Positions 60,021 through 64,000 of a stretch of DNA of 64,000 nucleotides are shown here, one piece after another. The notes beneath the pieces are model-generated. The model was not told the DNA's origin. It was given only the letters and a program-made list of their open reading frames with translations, and made no database searches. Source of the DNA: Hyalella azteca (Eukaryota; Arthropoda; Malacostraca; Amphipoda; Hyalellidae); assembly GCF_000764305.2 (NCBI RefSeq), contig NW_025939125.1, positions 62,001-126,000 on the forward strand. Reading direction: 5' to 3'. The first letter of the stretch is position 1. Every line of letters begins with the position of its first letter. Both the position numbers and the translations under genes were made by a program.

Positions 60021-63000
60021 CTACAACAAAATATGCAAAACAACCACGTTAGTATGCAGGGAAACATTTACAGGGGAATCAATCATATAACCTCTAAACA
60101 AATGACGTTGTAATAACGTTGAATCAACGTTATTTCAACGTTAGATGCTATAGGTGGGTAGCAACAGATAACGTACTTACTTTCATAGGCCATCCTTGTC
60201 CCAAACACACGGTAAACAGACGTAAGAAGAGACATCGATTTCGTCCACGTACAGGGAGCGCGAGTTTTTCCAACGAATTAAGAGTACTTAGAAATAATTG
60301 AATTTTGAATAAATTTAAATGGGAATTTTTCCCGGTGATTATTAAAAATTATGCAAATTTTAGATACTTCAGATGCAAACTTTCGTCAGAGAAAACTTAA
60401 ATTATTAAAAAATTTTAGAAATCAAAGTTATGTTTACTTACCGCACGTAATTATCGTATCAAGCTTCTATTGAAATTAGACCGACCATCGAAGAAATTAC
60501 AATAAAAATTCTTAATAAGAATTCACCACTACTGCCGGTAATTGAAAGCAGTTATGTTAAGAGCGTAAAAGCCATAAAATATTGAATGATTTCATCAATG
60601 AATTGAACAAAACACGCGTCTGTTTTATGTGCTTCACATGTACAAGTGCGCTGAAGCTCTGCAGTATAAAATGGGCATATTTTCTACGTTACGAGCTCAC
60701 GAGAGGAGCGTTCTACCTAAACAAAGAATTTATTCAGATGCTTCAAATTGATTGTGTGATGTTCACAGGTGATTAACGCTCTAGGAATTTAACAAGTCTT
60801 AAACGTGGATTACTGCAAATGCAGGTGTTTAAAATCTGATATTATAGCCACAAGAGAACTGCGTTCATTTGATTATGCAGAAGACACGAATCTAGGTAAC
60901 GAAGATACCAAGATAACTATATATATATATATATATACTTATATAGTTGGTGTATATATATACCTACTGACTTTATATTCTACTTCGAAAGTAAAGCAGA
61001 CTATGTTTTTCTTACTTCCGACAGGCAAATATCAATGAAGTTATTTCTACAACGTTTTTCCGGTGAATTGACGACGTAACATAAATAAGCAAGACCAAAA
61101 AGAATGCGTACATCGAATGCGTCAGTAGTGAAGTATTATAGTCCAGTATTTATTATGATCCATGTTAGTCTCCTTCAAAGCTCGACGGGGAGGAACGTAT
61201 TTAGTTATCAACAAAAACGAAGAAGATTCAACGAAGGAAATAGTAAGGGGATGATGAGGAGATGGAAACTTAAAATAAATTTTTGAAGAGTATGAGCCAA
61301 TTCCAGAAAAGCTATTTTATACAGTACTAAAATAGTGTTAGTTTGCCAACCGCGAAAAGTGGAGAATGCCGAAAAAAGTCCAGAGAAAAATTCGATCAAC
61401 GGATATTTTTCATGAACACAATAGTTTTGAGTTTTAGTTGTAATTTTGTTTTGTTCAGTCAACTCCTGAAAGCATATGCAACAAGAAGTCAAATACACGA
61501 TAGTGAGGGAGTGAGTGAAAACGTGTAAGTCTAATTAAATCCTCAGGCTATAAATTATAAGCCTGTAATCTCTGACCAGTATTACGGGTTTCATTTACCG
61601 CCTTTCAGCTGCACTTCACAATAAACAATGTTACGGTTCACGCGTTTTCCAATCTTGTACAAAACGCCAAATAAATGTTGCATTTCATTAAAAAAAATTC
61701 TGATCAAAACCTTTGGCGCCCGAGGCCTATACTGAACGATTACTGATTATTCTTGCTCTTAACAGTCACGATTGTTCAACGAAGCCTGAATTGTTACGTT
61801 AACAATTGTTTAGCCCCACGCGCAACCGAATTATTAATAAGGAATAGGAATGCACTTGCCTTTTTCTACAAACATGCACACACACAAACTTCAACACACG
61901 ATCATAGTGAATACTAGAACACAGTAAGTCTTAGATTGAGCTAATTACCACCGATTCTAGGTTATATTAATCAACATCGAAAATTCAACTCTGATAATCC
62001 TACACGCAGCGAAATGATTGGTTCATTGCTCAAACAGTGACACACTTTACTACCTTCAGTACGAGCGTAGAGAAGACGTAACACTGATACGCCCTCGTGC
62101 TCGGCCAAATTCGGTCAGGAGTGATGATGTAAAAAGTGCATCACAATTTGGACAAAGTATCACTCATTTATCCGAGTGTGGCTATAGCGGTAAGTCAACT
62201 CCAGAAAGTAAGTAAACAAACAAGCATACGACCAGGCCGCTACAATCATCTAAAGCTGCAGCTGCTGGTAGATGTAGAAGTGGTAGTAGCAGGCAGATGT
62301 AGTGGTAGTGGTAGTAGTAATAGCAACAGCACTAAGTTCAAAATTTTGTGCTATTAGTTTTAATATTTAAACAAACGTACCTAGGAGGCTGCCTGGGAGT
62401 GGCTTCCAACTGACTGAAAATGAAGAATACAAGCAACAGGTCAAAAAATGGTAATCATGCTGTGGGTACAAAATAATATTATTAAAATTATAATTAATTA
62501 ATCAATTAAACTGCAGACAGCTCGTCTGCAGACTGTGGAATGCACACGCGGAAAAGCAGTGATGGGAACTCGAACATCCAGGAAAAAAACATAAGAAATT
62601 GGAGAAAATTCCGAAAATAGGAACTTCGTTGAAAAAATTAGGATTCTCTTTTCGGAAATTCGTTAAAAACGGAGATAAGGAGTGAATAAAAATCACGGAG
62701 AGGATAGAAATAAAAATTCTGTAGAATGATCAAAAAATAAAGTGGAGGTTAAATATCCAAACTTGGGAATGGATCTCGGGTGTAAATAAAGTTATAATGA
62801 ATATGATTACAAAATTACTTAGGGGGAAAAGATGTTCGTTGTAATAGAAAAGGAAAGGCATTTAATGAATGCAATGATGGATTTGAGACGACACCATTCG
62901 TTGGAAAAAGTTTGAGAAAATTGAATTAGGTTAACGCATGAATATCATAAAAAATTGAAGCTATATGGATACGGATTTCCATGCAACGTTCAATCGTTAC

Positions 63001-64000
63001 TATCTCTTAAGAACACAACACTGATTAATATAATGCAAACAAATATTGGCTGAAAAATTCTACAACTTCTAACCTTGAATTTCATTCAGTAATCGATTCT
63101 GATTCAGTAATTGTCGACAACAATAATAATGTTATGATCATCATTATGTTATGATTATCATTGGATTGTGATCACCTAAATAAGAAGATTGGAGCTAGCG
63201 TGAAAAGTTCAGATTAGGCTAATTAGTTCATTTTTGGTTATAAAAGCAGTTAGTTCAATATCTTGATCAATTGAGATTCATCAAAACATAAAGCAGCTTA
63301 TGCTGCGAACACAACGCATCGATTATTCAAATAAATCAACAGAATAATTCATATCATTCACCGAATGAATAACAAAATGAACCGAGAAGAAAGAATACAA
63401 GCTTTAGCGTGTACTTTAGCAGCCATTATCAGAGTGTTGATTGTGCACGTGAAGTGATTCAGTGCTAAGCAGCATTCTTATTTGAGTGTATCAGACGAAG
63501 TGATGAATGCAAACACCATAACATATTAAATGCAAAGTCACACATTTGCGGAAGATCAAACACCAGAAAAAAATAAATGACTTGAAGCTAGAGTCGTCTG
63601 AAGGTATTATTACCAGAATGTACCGCGACAAAAACGCTACCTTCACCCCAGTGATCTACAACTCGGCGTGACCGAGTGGTTAGGATAACCAAGATTGCAG
63701 AGTAAATAGAATTTGGATTAGAAACACGCAACTCGTTGTGAAAATTCTAGTCGAAATCGGCAAAATCGGTGGTTAAGATTCGGCGATAAGTCAACATGGC
63801 TTAATCAAAACTGACATCACTACAATTATAAATATTAGTCAACATCGTTAGGCTATCAAGAATGAACGGAGATATCTTCAAAACTTTCTTCCCTTTGTGC
63901 CTACGCGGACAAAATAAATATGCAGCCTGTATTGCTCCTGTGAGATGAATTTGATAAAGGCCTTAGAAAGATAAAAAAAAATAACCAGGTTTTTTTTGTC
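60021..64000 (-). other. par-1: Upstream par-1 intron, open at window end
   Basis: Since the KA1 exon starts in phase 2, an upstream exon must exist, but none with a matching donor was found here. Contents: a TA microsatellite near 60910-60960, a family A element, GGTAGT repeats at 62270-62330 and a tRNA-like fragment near 63660. Confidence 0.6.
62001..62180. mobile_element. Family A element, copy 8
   Basis: About 180 bp. The right end reads CAATTTGGACAAAGTATC then ACTCATTTATCCGAGTGT. The interior TGATACGCCC is the inverse of the family core. Confidence 0.65.

Noticed and set aside
60120..60300. Possible upstream par-1 exon ending in a good donor (GAAA|GTAAGT) at about 60175
   Set aside because: The frame needed to join the phase-2 start of the KA1 exon contains a TGA directly before the donor, and the peptide does not resemble the MARK spacer.
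62018..62215. Short open frames in the family A elements (also 30646-31164, 33697-33936 and 42975-43214)
   Set aside because: They lie within copies of a non-coding interspersed element, and the frames are not shared between copies.

Overview
This window is AT-rich, intron-rich animal DNA with no prokaryotic features. Two protein-coding genes can be rebuilt, both on the minus strand, and both look arthropod. Dense minisatellites, small inverted-repeat elements and the style of assembly would suit a crustacean, but nothing here fixes the species. All calls were made by hand from the sequence; no search was run.

Gene 1 (1661-15875) is a complete class A G-protein-coupled receptor. Nine coding exons join in perfect phase to 2052 nt (683 aa). 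It has an N-glycosylated extracellular N-terminus, seven membrane segments, a long third intracellular loop spread over four exons, and a long Ser-rich tail. It most resembles the Moody/Tre1-type orphan receptors, but several activation motifs are altered. Gene 2 (45290-60020) is the 3' end of a PAR-1/MARK polarity kinase. Three exons encode the KA1 domain almost identically to known MARKs. The first of them can also be read through its splice donor into a 531-codon open frame (58301-59896), predicting an isoform that swaps most of KA1 for a long Gln/Pro/Ser-rich, SP-motif-rich tail. Kinase and UBA exons must lie beyond 64000.

The most unusual feature is a recurring architecture. At three separate exon ends (receptor exons 2 and 5, and the second KA1 exon) the end of the exon plus its 5' splice site is tandemly duplicated into the intron, giving about 19, 3 and 4 copies of the junction. 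Exon 2 is also flanked on its acceptor side by a 31-bp tandem repeat that includes the 3' splice site. A milder case lies at exon 4. In the largest array the assembly contains four perfect copies of the Nextera mate-pair junction adapter. These are synthetic artefacts, and the array length there cannot be trusted.

The remaining ~29 kb between the genes (15876-45289) and the large introns hold no gene I can support. They contain at least eight minisatellites and several repeat families: a ~165-bp terminal-inverted-repeat element with eight copies plus a fragment, a ~167-bp element with two copies (one nested in the first family), a GGGGCCGTACT-ended element with two copies, a 1.3-kb region bounded by 48-bp inverted repeats, and a ~500-bp sequence present as two direct copies and one inverted copy.
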